The translations under genes were made by a program, and so were the position numbers. Shown one piece after another: positions 1 to 7,561 of a stretch of 64,000 nt of DNA (the first letter of the stretch is position 1; the number at the start of each line of letters is the position of its first letter). Under the pieces are notes generated by a model. The model made no database searches and was not told where the DNA came from. It worked only from the letters and a program-made list of their open reading frames with translations. The stretch covers positions 2,482,001 to 2,546,000 of the forward strand of contig NZ_AP021903.1 of assembly GCF_018326005.1 (NCBI RefSeq), in the 5' to 3' direction. The DNA is from Pseudomonas sp. Seg1. GTDB taxonomy: Bacteria; Pseudomonadota; Gammaproteobacteria; Pseudomonadales; Pseudomonadaceae.

Positions 1-65
1 TCAACGTACGCGAAATTCTGGAGGGGCGTAAACAACATCGACCAGCAGAGCTGGCCGATGTGTGA
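1..65 (+). CDS. 3' end of an unidentified gene (partial)
   Basis: Reading from base 3, an open frame of 20 codons runs off the left edge and ends with TGA at 63-65. The residues include charged stretches (REILEGRKQHRPAELADV) typical of a C-terminal tail, and the frame converges with the hcp gene 15 bases further on. Too little is visible to name a family. It could be a chance frame, since only about 60 bases are present. Confidence 0.4.
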   Translation, partial: NVREILEGRKQHRPAELADV

Positions 66-80
66 AGCGATCAGCCGTAA

Positions 81-596
81 TTAAACGACTGGAGCACGCC
101 AGTCATCGGAACCCGAAGTACCGGATACTTCGTGGGTCCAGGTGATTTTGCGGTAGGTGAACTGCACTTCTTCCAGGTGGGTGAAGTGCGAGTTGCCTGG
201 GTCCTGGCAGTTGTGCATTTTGTTGTTGATGGCGACGATGATCGCGTCTTCCAGTTTGGTGGTGTAGTAGTGCTCTTGAGTACCTTGAGCCGAAGTGCGG
301 TACCACTGGATAACGATTTCGCTCATGCGCTCGCCCGAGGTCAGAGCGGCTTGCAGCAGAGGCGAAGCCTTGTCGTAGACCTTGGTGATCACAACTGGCT
401 TGTGAACGCGCTGACCGGTTGGCTGACCGGATTGCGGGTCACGCGGGATGATCACGTCGTGGCTGAACGCCTGAACCATGACCTGGTCTTCGTGACCTTC
501 CTGGTAGGTGTTGCCAACGGAGTCAGCGGTGAACGCGCCGGCAGTGATCAGGCCTTGTTTTTCGCCGGTAACCGACATGTACGCTGGTGTTGCCAT
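81..596 (-). CDS. hcp: Type VI secretion system Hcp tube protein
   Basis: Hcp hexamers stack to form the inner tube expelled by the type VI secretion sheath and can carry small effectors. The 171-residue length and the sequence fit the family: start MATPAYMSVTGEKQGLITAG, the segment GHEDQVMVQAFSHDV, and a C-terminal half with EIVIQWYRTS and HNCQDPGNSHFTHLEEVQF. The ATG at 596 follows AAGGAGA at good spacing. No sheath, baseplate or VgrG gene is next to it, so this is an orphan hcp serving a machine encoded elsewhere. The upstream region carries a -24/-12-like element and three copies of an inverted repeat, suggesting sigma54 control, as is known for hcp genes in several gamma-proteobacteria. 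Family assignment is firm; the regulation is inference. Confidence 0.93.
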   Translation of the reverse strand: MATPAYMSVTGEKQGLITAGAFTADSVGNTYQEGHEDQVMVQAFSHDVIIPRDPQSGQPTGQRVHKPVVITKVYDKASPLLQAALTSGERMSEIVIQWYRTSAQGTQEHYYTTKLEDAIIVAINNKMHNCQDPGNSHFTHLEEVQFTYRKITWTHEVSGTSGSDDWRAPVV

Positions 597-666
597 GGGA
601 TGCTCTCCTTGCGGATAAATTTAAGGTGCCCGGGAGGCGAAATCGCCCGGTGGGTGCCTGACTGTT

Positions 667-682
667 ATCAAGGAGCGTGCCA
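667..682 (-). promoter_or_regulatory. Candidate sigma54 (-24/-12) promoter of hcp
   Basis: On the minus strand the sequence reads TGGCACG, four bases, TTGAT. The -24 half matches the RpoN consensus TGGCACG exactly. The -12 half departs from TTGCW at the C (TTGA), which normally weakens binding. It sits about 70 bases upstream of the hcp start codon, downstream of the repeated dyads. Possible, not proven. Confidence 0.4.
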
Positions 683-765
683 GCTTTTGTGAGGTCCCCG
701 GAAGCCGGGGGTGAAACCGCTCTGGCCTGCGCTTTGTAGGATTTTTCAGCGGGGATTCAGGGTAA

Positions 766-811
766 AAGTGCGCAAGAAGTTGCGCAGTACTGCGCAACTT
801 CTTGCGCACTT
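766..811. promoter_or_regulatory. Perfect 46-bp palindrome upstream of hcp, two fused dyads
   Basis: Bases 766-788 are exactly complementary in reverse to 789-811. Each half contains one 18-bp dyad with arms TGCGCAA and TTGCGCA around a 4-base centre, at 769-786 and 791-808, with starts 22 bp (two helical turns) apart. The location, 170-215 bases before the hcp start, is typical of an enhancer for a sigma54 activator. It could also form a long RNA hairpin if transcribed, but no T-run follows on either strand. Confidence 0.6.
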
Positions 812-873
812 GGCTACAGGCCACGTAGATCATGGCTTGTAGGGCAATTTAGTACTGAAATATTACGGGCAAC

Positions 874-891
874 TGCGCAACTTCTTGCGCA
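874..891. promoter_or_regulatory. Third copy of the TGCGCAA-N4-TTGCGCA dyad
   Basis: This 18-bp sequence is identical to the copy at 791-808, and its start is 83 bp (about eight turns) further from hcp. Three same-sequence dyads on one helical face upstream of a single gene argue for binding of a dimeric regulator that oligomerises. Confidence 0.55.
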
Positions 892-1046
892 GTACGGCCA
901 TATGCCATCAGTGAGCGCGATGTCGTTTTCTTCAGTGGGCGGACTGGTTGGGAAATACGCGGGAGGATGGGGTATTGCAGACTAGGCAAAATCCAGTTTC
1001 TCCGGAGGAAGCACGCCAGCGTTTGCGCTGAGTAAATGCAAAACCT

Positions 1047-1157
1047 GTGGCGAGGGAGCTTGCTCCCGCTGGAGTGCGTAGCGCTTCCTAAGATCTTCGT
1101 TACTGCACTTTTTTTGGGGCCGCTGCGCAGCCCATCGGGGATAAATCCCCTCGCCAC
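1047..1157. repeat. REP-type inverted pair (GTGGCGAGGG family)
   Basis: Arms GTGGCGAGGGAGCTTGCTCC at the left and GGGGATAAATCCCCTCGCCAC at the right flank a GC-rich centre. Related copies lie at 6462-6590 and 27412-27502. Palindromic intergenic repeats of this kind are scattered through Pseudomonas genomes. Confidence 0.7.
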
Positions 1158-1174
1158 AACGGGCAGCGTGGTGT

Positions 1175-2563
1175 TCAGATTGGTTTCAAGCCCAAGATGT
1201 TGGCGCATTCCTTGAGCGAACGCCGTTGCGTCTCGGCATACAAACCCAACTCATCAATAGTCGAGCGCCCCAGCGCCTGTTCGAACGCCTCGCGATTGGA
1301 GTGTTCGCCATAGTGTGTCTGCGCTGCATCGCCCAGATTTGACTGAAAAATCCCCGCCGCACTCACCGGCAGGAAATCTTCGTACACCAGCGGTTCCGCT
1401 TTCACATAACCGTCGCGCAACAAATCCTCCAGCGAGGCGTCGCCGAGACTACCTGCCGCCACACCTTTTTCCGTCACGAAATAGCGAAAGTACGCCAACT
1501 CCTCTGCGCGCATGCCCTCGACGCTGTCGGGGAATTCGCCAAAGTGTTGAGTCATCAGCGCGTTGTAGCGTGCGGCGTTGCCTTCGTTGGGAAAGTCACC
1601 GAGTTCATCGCGGGCCGCATTCAACAAGCGGTCATACAGCGCACGGCCCTTGGGCGTCAGCGCCGCGCCGCGTTGTTCGATTTCGCCGAAACGCGCGCTG
1701 TGGCTGCCACGGGTTTCGCTTTGATCGGTGAAGGCGATCGGCTCGTCCAGTGCCTTGAAACTGGTCTGGCGCAGCAGGATCGGGCATTGCCGACGTGGCG
1801 GGCCTTCGATCACTGCTTTGGGCGTGATGCCGTGGGCTGGCATCTGCTGCTGTACGGCGTCGATGTCCAGCGTGCGTGGTGTCAGGTGATTGATGTGCGG
1901 ACCTTTGAACGCTACTACGTCGGCGATCAAACGGTGTTGGGCGCTCAGTGTCTGGTACTGCGCGGCGGTAACAGTTGCGCTGTGATGCCAGCGAAAAGTT
2001 TCCAGTGCCTGTAGGACGAATTCTGCGGCTTCAGCTTCCGTCAGCCCGCCAGCCGTTTCAGCCTGCGCGATCAAACGCAACGCCGCTGGCGTAAAGATCG
2101 AGCGCTCGGCCAGCACTGATTCCGCGAACCCGCGCAGCTCAGGGTCTTCAATCAATTCCAGGCGCAACAACGAGGTAAACACCCGAAATGGACTGACTTG
2201 CAGCGCCTCTTCATGCACGGCGCGAAATGCCGTCGAGTGTACCGGCACACCTGCGGGCGTCAGGTCGTAATAACCCACCGGTTGCATGCCCATCACCGCG
2301 AACAGGCGGGCGAGGGTCGCCAGTTCTGTCGCCGTGCCCACACGAATGGCGCCATGGCGCTCCATGTCCAGACGCTCGATTTCACCGGTACGATCAAGTT
2401 GCCGGGCGATGTCTGGCTGCCGGGACAGCACATCGCGATTGGTCTGCTCGACCAATTCCATTAGCGCGCCGTACAGCGGCACTTCTTCGCGGTACATGTC
2501 GGACATCGCTTTGGAGAAGCGTTGGCGGATCAGGTCGGGGCTGACGAAAGGCTGCACGCTCAT
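1175..2563 (-). CDS. hglS: 2-oxoadipate dioxygenase/decarboxylase (DUF1338, HglS type)
   Basis: HglS is a metal-dependent enzyme of the VOC fold that converts 2-oxoadipate to 2-hydroxyglutarate in the D-lysine/2-aminoadipate branch of Pseudomonas lysine breakdown. The 462-residue product fits the family. His70 (in RLDMERH), His226 (in GPHINH) and Glu294 (in RFGEIEQRG) fall at the positions I recall as metal ligands of the P. putida enzyme. The frame is open further upstream, but the ATG at 2563 is preceded by CAGGAA and gives the family N-terminus MSVQPFVSPD. It follows glcF in the same direction with an 88-base gap, so it may be a separate transcript. No other lysine-pathway gene is in the window. 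Confidence 0.88.
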   Translation of the reverse strand: MSVQPFVSPDLIRQRFSKAMSDMYREEVPLYGALMELVEQTNRDVLSRQPDIARQLDRTGEIERLDMERHGAIRVGTATELATLARLFAVMGMQPVGYYDLTPAGVPVHSTAFRAVHEEALQVSPFRVFTSLLRLELIEDPELRGFAESVLAERSIFTPAALRLIAQAETAGGLTEAEAAEFVLQALETFRWHHSATVTAAQYQTLSAQHRLIADVVAFKGPHINHLTPRTLDIDAVQQQMPAHGITPKAVIEGPPRRQCPILLRQTSFKALDEPIAFTDQSETRGSHSARFGEIEQRGAALTPKGRALYDRLLNAARDELGDFPNEGNAARYNALMTQHFGEFPDSVEGMRAEELAYFRYFVTEKGVAAGSLGDASLEDLLRDGYVKAEPLVYEDFLPVSAAGIFQSNLGDAAQTHYGEHSNREAFEQALGRSTIDELGLYAETQRRSLKECANILGLKPI

Positions 2564-2651
2564 GAAAAAAATTCCTGCCACGGTCACGGAATGGATGGGG
2601 GAAAAGATCGCAGCCTTCTCACACGCGGGCAAACGAAGAATCCTACGAACT

Positions 2652-3872
2652 TCATTCTGCCAACGACTGATCCACCAGTTCGATCCAGTGCCTGACGGGG
2701 GTTCGTCCGGCGCTGGCGAGGTGGCTCTGGCAACCGACATTGGCGGTCACGATCAGTTCGGGGCGACCGCTCTCCAGGGCGTTGAGGCGGTTGTCGCGCA
2801 ATTGCCGGGCAAGCGCCGGTTGCGTGAGGGAGTAAGTGCCTGCCGAGCCGCAGCACAAATGGCCGTCCGGCACGGCGGTGAGGTTGAAGCCGAGGCGGGT
2901 CAGCAGCGCTTCCACCGCGCCGCTGAGCTTCAGTGCGTGTTGCAGGGTGCAGGGGCAATGTACGGCGATCCGCCGTTCAGCAGCCGCGCAGATGTGCTCC
3001 AGCGGTTCTTGCGCGAGGATCTGCACCAGATCCAGCGTCAGCTCACTGATCCGCCGCGCCTTTTCGGCGTAGGCCGGATCATCCTCCAGCAAATGCCCGT
3101 AATCCTTGATGAATGCGCCACAACCGCTGGCAGTCTGCACGATGGCTTCGGCGCCGTTTTGCAGGTGTGGCCACCAGGCGTCGATGTTCTGCCGGGCACG
3201 ATCGAGGCCTTTAGCCTGGGCGTCGAGGTGATAGTCCAGCGCACCGCAACAACCCGCCTCGGTCACCGGGGTGACGCTGATCCCGAGTCGATCCAGCACC
3301 CGCGCGGTCGCGTCATTGGTATTCGGCGCCAGCCCCGGCTGCACGCAGCCTTCAAGCAACAACACCCGGCGCGAGTGCCGTGGCGCTGGGCGCAAACCGG
3401 ACGTTGGCAGATGTTGCGGCAGCTTGCTTTCAAACACCCGCGGCAACAGTGGGCGGAACGTAGTGCCGACGCGCAACAAGCCTTTGAACAGCCCGGGATT
3501 CGGCGCCAATGCGCGCAAGCCCTCACGCAACAAACGTTGTGCGGCCGGGCGCGGCACTGCGCGATCGACCACCGCCCGGCCAATGTCGAGCAAGTTGTGA
3601 TAATCGACACCCGACGGGCAGGTGGTTTCACAATTGCGGCACGACAGGCAGCGGTCCAGATGCAGTTGCGTCTGCGCGGTCGCTGGCGCGCCTTCGAGCA
3701 CTTGCTTGATCAGGTAGATGCGCCCGCGCGGGCCATCGAGTTCGTCGCCGAGCAATTGATACGTCGGGCAGGTCGCGTTGCAAAAGCCGCAATGCACGCA
3801 AGTGCGCAGGATCTTTTCCGCCTCGGCGGCGCGGGGCAACTGTCGGGATTGCTCGCTGAGGGTGGTTTGCAT
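2652..3872 (-). CDS. glcF: Glycolate oxidase iron-sulfur subunit GlcF
   Basis: GlcF carries electrons from the flavin subunits of glycolate oxidase to the membrane quinone pool. Two 4Fe-4S motifs are visible, Cys25/28/31/35 (CVHCGFCNATCP) and Cys76/79/82/86 (CLSCRNCETTCP). Two CCG-type motifs follow, GCCGALDYH and CCGSAGTYSL, which in this family belong to the heterodisulfide-reductase-like domain. The 406-residue length is normal. It is the last gene of glcD-glcE-glcF, starting 2 bases after glcE ends. The usual glcC regulator and glcG are not adjacent. Confidence 0.95.
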   Translation of the reverse strand: MQTTLSEQSRQLPRAAEAEKILRTCVHCGFCNATCPTYQLLGDELDGPRGRIYLIKQVLEGAPATAQTQLHLDRCLSCRNCETTCPSGVDYHNLLDIGRAVVDRAVPRPAAQRLLREGLRALAPNPGLFKGLLRVGTTFRPLLPRVFESKLPQHLPTSGLRPAPRHSRRVLLLEGCVQPGLAPNTNDATARVLDRLGISVTPVTEAGCCGALDYHLDAQAKGLDRARQNIDAWWPHLQNGAEAIVQTASGCGAFIKDYGHLLEDDPAYAEKARRISELTLDLVQILAQEPLEHICAAAERRIAVHCPCTLQHALKLSGAVEALLTRLGFNLTAVPDGHLCCGSAGTYSLTQPALARQLRDNRLNALESGRPELIVTANVGCQSHLASAGRTPVRHWIELVDQSLAE

Positions 3873-3874
3873 GG

Positions 3875-4924
3875 CTAGACCTCCGCGTACATCCGGCCGG
3901 GATTGAACAGCCCTTGCGGGTCGAGTTGCGTCTTGAGTTGCCGGTGATAGCGCAGCAGTGTCGCGGGCAAAGGCTGGAACGGCGAGTCACAGGCGCCGTG
4001 GGTGAAACAGGTGGCGTGGCCGCCGAGTTCCTGGGCGAGTATATGAATGTGCTGGCTGTGCGATTTCAACCAGCGTTGCGCGCCGGCCCAGTCGATCAGT
4101 TGCGCGCCGGGCAGGTCTAGCGGGCCGAGATTGTTCGGCAATGACAGCCGCCACAGCGGCAGGCCCTCGTCAAAGAACGGCAAACGTTGCTCGTTCAAAT
4201 CGCGCCAGAATACTGAGTCCAACGGCTCGCCACCCAAGCGTTGATGCGCCGCCGTCACTGATCCTTCGCCGCCCTCCAGTCGCAGGTACAGACTGTTGCC
4301 ATCGTGGCACGCCGCGCTGATCGGCAACGGTTGCTGGCCCCATTCGGCGAGATTGGCCAGTGCCCGCGCGCAATCGATATCGAGGCGGATGCTCAGGCAC
4401 TGGCGGGGTTTGGGCAGGACTTTCAGCGAGACTTCGGTCAGCACACCGAGACAGCCATAACTGCCGGCCATCAGCCGCGACAGGTCATAACCGGCGACGT
4501 TTTTCATCACCTCGCCGCCGAAACGCAGATGTTGACCGAGACCGGTGATCACTCGCGTGCCGAGGACGAAATCACGTACCGAGCCCGACCATGGCCGTCG
4601 AGGGCCGGACAGCCCGACGGCGATCATGCCGCCGACCGTGGCGCTTTCGCCGAACGACGGCGGCTCGCACGGCAACATCTGCCCGGCAGCGTCCAGTGCC
4701 GCGAGCAACTCGGACAATGGTGTACCTGCGCGTACGGTGACCACCAGCTCTGTTGGGTCATAACGGACGATGCCGCGATGCACGCGGGTATCGAGCACTT
4801 CACCGGCCACCTCGCGGCCGAGAAACGCCTTGCTGTTGCCGCCCTGAATTTTTAGCGGCGTGGCATTGGCCCGTGCTTCATTGACCTGATCGAGCAGGGC
4901 GTCGGCAGCATCGTAATCGGCCAT
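3875..4924 (-). CDS. glcE: Glycolate oxidase FAD-binding subunit GlcE
   Basis: GlcE is the shorter FAD-binding subunit of glycolate oxidase (glycolate to glyoxylate). The 349-residue protein has the FAD_binding_4 (PCMH-type) pattern: KIQGGNSKAFLG near residue 25, GTPLSELLAALDAAGQMLPCEPP, GGMIAVGLSGPRR and GEVMKNVAGYDLSRLM. Its start codon overlaps the glcD stop by one base (TGATG), which implies translational coupling. Second gene of the three-gene glc operon. Confidence 0.95.
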   Translation of the reverse strand: MADYDAADALLDQVNEARANATPLKIQGGNSKAFLGREVAGEVLDTRVHRGIVRYDPTELVVTVRAGTPLSELLAALDAAGQMLPCEPPSFGESATVGGMIAVGLSGPRRPWSGSVRDFVLGTRVITGLGQHLRFGGEVMKNVAGYDLSRLMAGSYGCLGVLTEVSLKVLPKPRQCLSIRLDIDCARALANLAEWGQQPLPISAACHDGNSLYLRLEGGEGSVTAAHQRLGGEPLDSVFWRDLNEQRLPFFDEGLPLWRLSLPNNLGPLDLPGAQLIDWAGAQRWLKSHSQHIHILAQELGGHATCFTHGACDSPFQPLPATLLRYHRQLKTQLDPQGLFNPGRMYAEV

Positions 4925-6423
4925 CAGAAACGCTCCAGCTCGGGAAATGGCAGTTGCCCGGCGTGAATGTGCATGGCACCGAACTCGGCGCAGCGGTGCA
5001 GGGTCGGGATATTTTTGCCGGGGTTGAGCAGCCCTTGCGGGTCGAACGCGGCTTTAACGGCGTGGAACAGGCTGAGTTCGTCATTGTTGAATTGCGCGCA
5101 CATCTGATTGATTTTCTCGCGGCCGACCCCGTGTTCGCCGGTGATACTGCCGCCAACGCGCACGCACAATTCGAGAATCTTGCCGCCGAGGGCTTCGGCG
5201 CGGTGCAGCTCGCCGGGCTGGTTGGCATCGAACAGAATCAGCGGATGCATGTTGCCGTCGCCGGCATGAAACACGTTGGCGACGCGCAAGCCGTACTCCT
5301 CACCGAGACGGGCGATGCCTCGCAGCACGCCGGGCAGTTCGCGGCGCGGGATGGTGCCGTCCATGCAGTAATAATCCGGCGACAAGCGGCCGATGGCCGG
5401 AAAGGCATTTTTGCGCCCGGCCCAGAAACGCACGCGCTCGGCTTCGTCGCGGGCCTGGCGCACTTCGGTAGCGCCGGCCGCGGTCATGACCTCGCGCACC
5501 CGTTGGCAGTCGTCGTGGACATCGGCTTCGACGCCATCGAGTTCGCACAGCAGGATCGCTTCGGCGTCGACCGGGTAGCCGGCGTGGATAAAGTCTTCGG
5601 CGGCGCGAATCGCCAGGTTGTCCATCATCTCCAGACCGCCGGGAATGATCCCCGCCGCAATGATTTCGGCCACGGCACGCCCGGCCTTTTCCACGGAGTC
5701 GAAACTGGCCAGCAGTACCTTGGCGACTTGCGGTTTGGGCAGCAGTTTGACGGTGACTTCGGTGATGATCCCCAGCAGACCTTCGGAACCGGTGAACAGT
5801 GCGAGCAAATCGAAACCCGGTGAATCGAGGGCCTCGGAGCCCAGGGTCAAGCGTTCGCCTTCAATGGTCAGCACTTCTACTTTCAGCAGGTTGTGCACGG
5901 TCAGGCCGTACTTGAGGCAATGCACGCCACCGGCGTTTTCGGCGACGTTGCCTCCGATCGAGCAGGCTATTTGCGAAGACGGGTCGGGCGCGTAATACAA
6001 ACCGAACGGCGCGGCAGCCTGGGAGATCGCCAGATTGCGCACGCCGGGTTGCACGCGGGCGGTGCGGGCGGCGGGGTCGATGTGCAGGATGTTGTTGAAG
6101 CGCGCCATGACCAGCAGCAGGCCTTTTTCCAACGGCAAGGCACCGCCGGACAAACCGGTGCCAGCGCCACGGGCGACCACGGGGACGTTTTGCTGGTGGC
6201 ACAGTTTGAGCAGGGTTTGCACTTGTTCGAGTCGATGGGGCAGGGCGACCAGCATCGGTGTGGTGCGGTAGGCGGAGAGGCCGTCGCATTCGTAGGGTTT
6301 GAGCTCTTCTTCGCGCCAGAGAATGTCGAGATCAGGCACGGCGCGCTGCAAGGCCTTAAGCAGATCGGCTTTGTTCACGTCAGGCAGCGGGCCGTCGAGG
6401 CGTTCGTCATACAGAATGTTCAT
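4924..6423 (-). CDS. glcD: Glycolate oxidase catalytic subunit GlcD
   Basis: GlcD is the catalytic FAD subunit oxidising glycolate (and D-lactate) to the 2-oxoacid. The 499-residue length and motifs fit: VPVVARGAGTGLSGGALP (flavin pyrophosphate loop, around residue 80), DPSSQIACSIGGNVAENAGG, and the C-terminal flavoenzyme segments NVFHAGDGNMHPLILFD and GGSITGEHGVGREK. First gene of the operon. The 190 bases upstream hold a REP pair rather than a divergent glcC gene, so control must come from a distant regulator or from read-through of the hydrolase gene upstream. Confidence 0.96.
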   Translation of the reverse strand: MNILYDERLDGPLPDVNKADLLKALQRAVPDLDILWREEELKPYECDGLSAYRTTPMLVALPHRLEQVQTLLKLCHQQNVPVVARGAGTGLSGGALPLEKGLLLVMARFNNILHIDPAARTARVQPGVRNLAISQAAAPFGLYYAPDPSSQIACSIGGNVAENAGGVHCLKYGLTVHNLLKVEVLTIEGERLTLGSEALDSPGFDLLALFTGSEGLLGIITEVTVKLLPKPQVAKVLLASFDSVEKAGRAVAEIIAAGIIPGGLEMMDNLAIRAAEDFIHAGYPVDAEAILLCELDGVEADVHDDCQRVREVMTAAGATEVRQARDEAERVRFWAGRKNAFPAIGRLSPDYYCMDGTIPRRELPGVLRGIARLGEEYGLRVANVFHAGDGNMHPLILFDANQPGELHRAEALGGKILELCVRVGGSITGEHGVGREKINQMCAQFNNDELSLFHAVKAAFDPQGLLNPGKNIPTLHRCAEFGAMHIHAGQLPFPELERF

Positions 6424-6461
6424 CTCAACCCGAATCTCTCTGGTGATGATGAGGATTGACT

Positions 6462-6590
6462 GTGGTGAGGGGATTTATCCCCGATGGGTCGCGCAGCGGT
6501 CCCAGTGCAGAGAATGCTGAGGATCAGACAGATTGCATGCACAGGTTGGGGGCTGCTTCGCAACCCATCGGGGATAAATCCCCTCACCAC
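6462..6590. repeat. REP-type inverted pair (GTGGTGAGGGGATTTATCCCC family)
   Basis: The left arm GTGGTGAGGGGATTTATCCC and the inverted right arm GGGATAAATCCCCTCACCAC enclose about 85 bases. It fills most of the gap between the hydrolase gene and glcD and shares its arm with the right half of the repeat at 1047-1157. Confidence 0.75.
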
Positions 6591-6613
6591 ATGGGGCGGG
6601 TTTGTCTTGAGGA

Positions 6614-7540
6614 TCATTTTTGGTTTCCGAGGAATTCCCGGTACAACCTTGCAGTATTCCCCGGCTGTTCGACCATCGGCATATGCCCGACGCCATCCCA
6701 CACGTCCACCTGCAAATTGGCGATGCCTTTGCTCCAGACCGGCACGCTGCTGACGTCGATCAACCGATCCTTGCGGCCCCACAGCAGCAGCGCGGGACAT
6801 TTGATGTCGGCCAGTTTCGGCTCCATCGGCGGGCTGGCGCGGAAGTCACGAAAGATCTCTTCCAGGTCATCGCGTTGTTGTTCATAGCGCTGAGCAATCG
6901 CGTCCAGCACCAGCTTCGGCACCCACGGCGGCGAAGCCATGGTCATTGCATAAAACTGGCGGAATTCCTCCCGGGAATTGATCAGAAACGGGTTATGCCC
7001 ACGGGCCAGGTGGCGCTCCATGTCGCTGGCCTCTGGTGCGGTTACGCCGGCCGGATCGATCAGCGCCACCGAAGCAATGCGATCCGGATACGTCGCCGCC
7101 AGCCACGCCGCGATGTAACCGCCCATGGAGTTGCCGATCACATGCACCTTTTCCACACCGCAGACATCCAGCAACTGGATCATGCGCTTGGCCTGCAGCG
7201 GAATGTCGTAGCCGCCGCCGGCCTTGAAGCCGGTTTCACCATGGCCCGCCAGGTCCGGAATGATCACCCGATACTGGCGCACGAAATGCCGGGAAAAGCG
7301 CAGCCACAGGTTCTTGTCGGCGCTGTAGCCGTGCAGCATCAGAATCGCACTGGCCGCCTCGTAAGGCCCACCTTGCCAGGTCGACACCGTCATCTCGGCA
7401 ATCGGCACTTCAATCTTGTGCAGTTTGTACAACTTGGCCTCGATGGCCATGTTCAGGTCATACAGCCAGTGGCCAACCGCCGGATAACTCAACCAGCTCC
7501 AGGCCACGAACACCGCGAGGGCGACAAACAGCAAAAGCAT
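6614..7540 (-). CDS. Alpha/beta hydrolase, membrane-anchored, next to a Baeyer-Villiger monooxygenase
   Basis: A 308-residue alpha/beta-hydrolase-fold protein. The nucleophile elbow is GNSMGG (Ser138), the oxyanion region follows LMLHGYSADKN, and acid and His candidates are in GRKDRLIDV and GVGHMPMVEQP. The first 20 residues (MLLLFVALAVFVAWSWLSYP) form a hydrophobic anchor or uncleaved signal. The gene lies 21 bases downstream of a Baeyer-Villiger-type monooxygenase in the same direction. Because such oxygenases make esters or lactones, an esterase/lactonase role on the same substrate is a reasonable inference. The substrate cannot be read from the sequence. Confidence 0.88.
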   Translation of the reverse strand: MLLLFVALAVFVAWSWLSYPAVGHWLYDLNMAIEAKLYKLHKIEVPIAEMTVSTWQGGPYEAASAILMLHGYSADKNLWLRFSRHFVRQYRVIIPDLAGHGETGFKAGGGYDIPLQAKRMIQLLDVCGVEKVHVIGNSMGGYIAAWLAATYPDRIASVALIDPAGVTAPEASDMERHLARGHNPFLINSREEFRQFYAMTMASPPWVPKLVLDAIAQRYEQQRDDLEEIFRDFRASPPMEPKLADIKCPALLLWGRKDRLIDVSSVPVWSKGIANLQVDVWDGVGHMPMVEQPGNTARLYREFLGNQK

Positions 7541-7561
7541 CGACGTCTTCCTTTTACGTAG

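Noticed and set aside
766..811. Palindrome as a transcription terminator
   Set aside because: No T-run on either strand, and its repeated dyads upstream of hcp fit protein binding better.
2286..3878. 530-codon open frame on the plus strand opposite glcF
   Set aside because: It lies antisense to a clear iron-sulfur protein gene; its translation is Arg/Gln/Ala-rich with no domain, as expected from GC-rich shadow frames.
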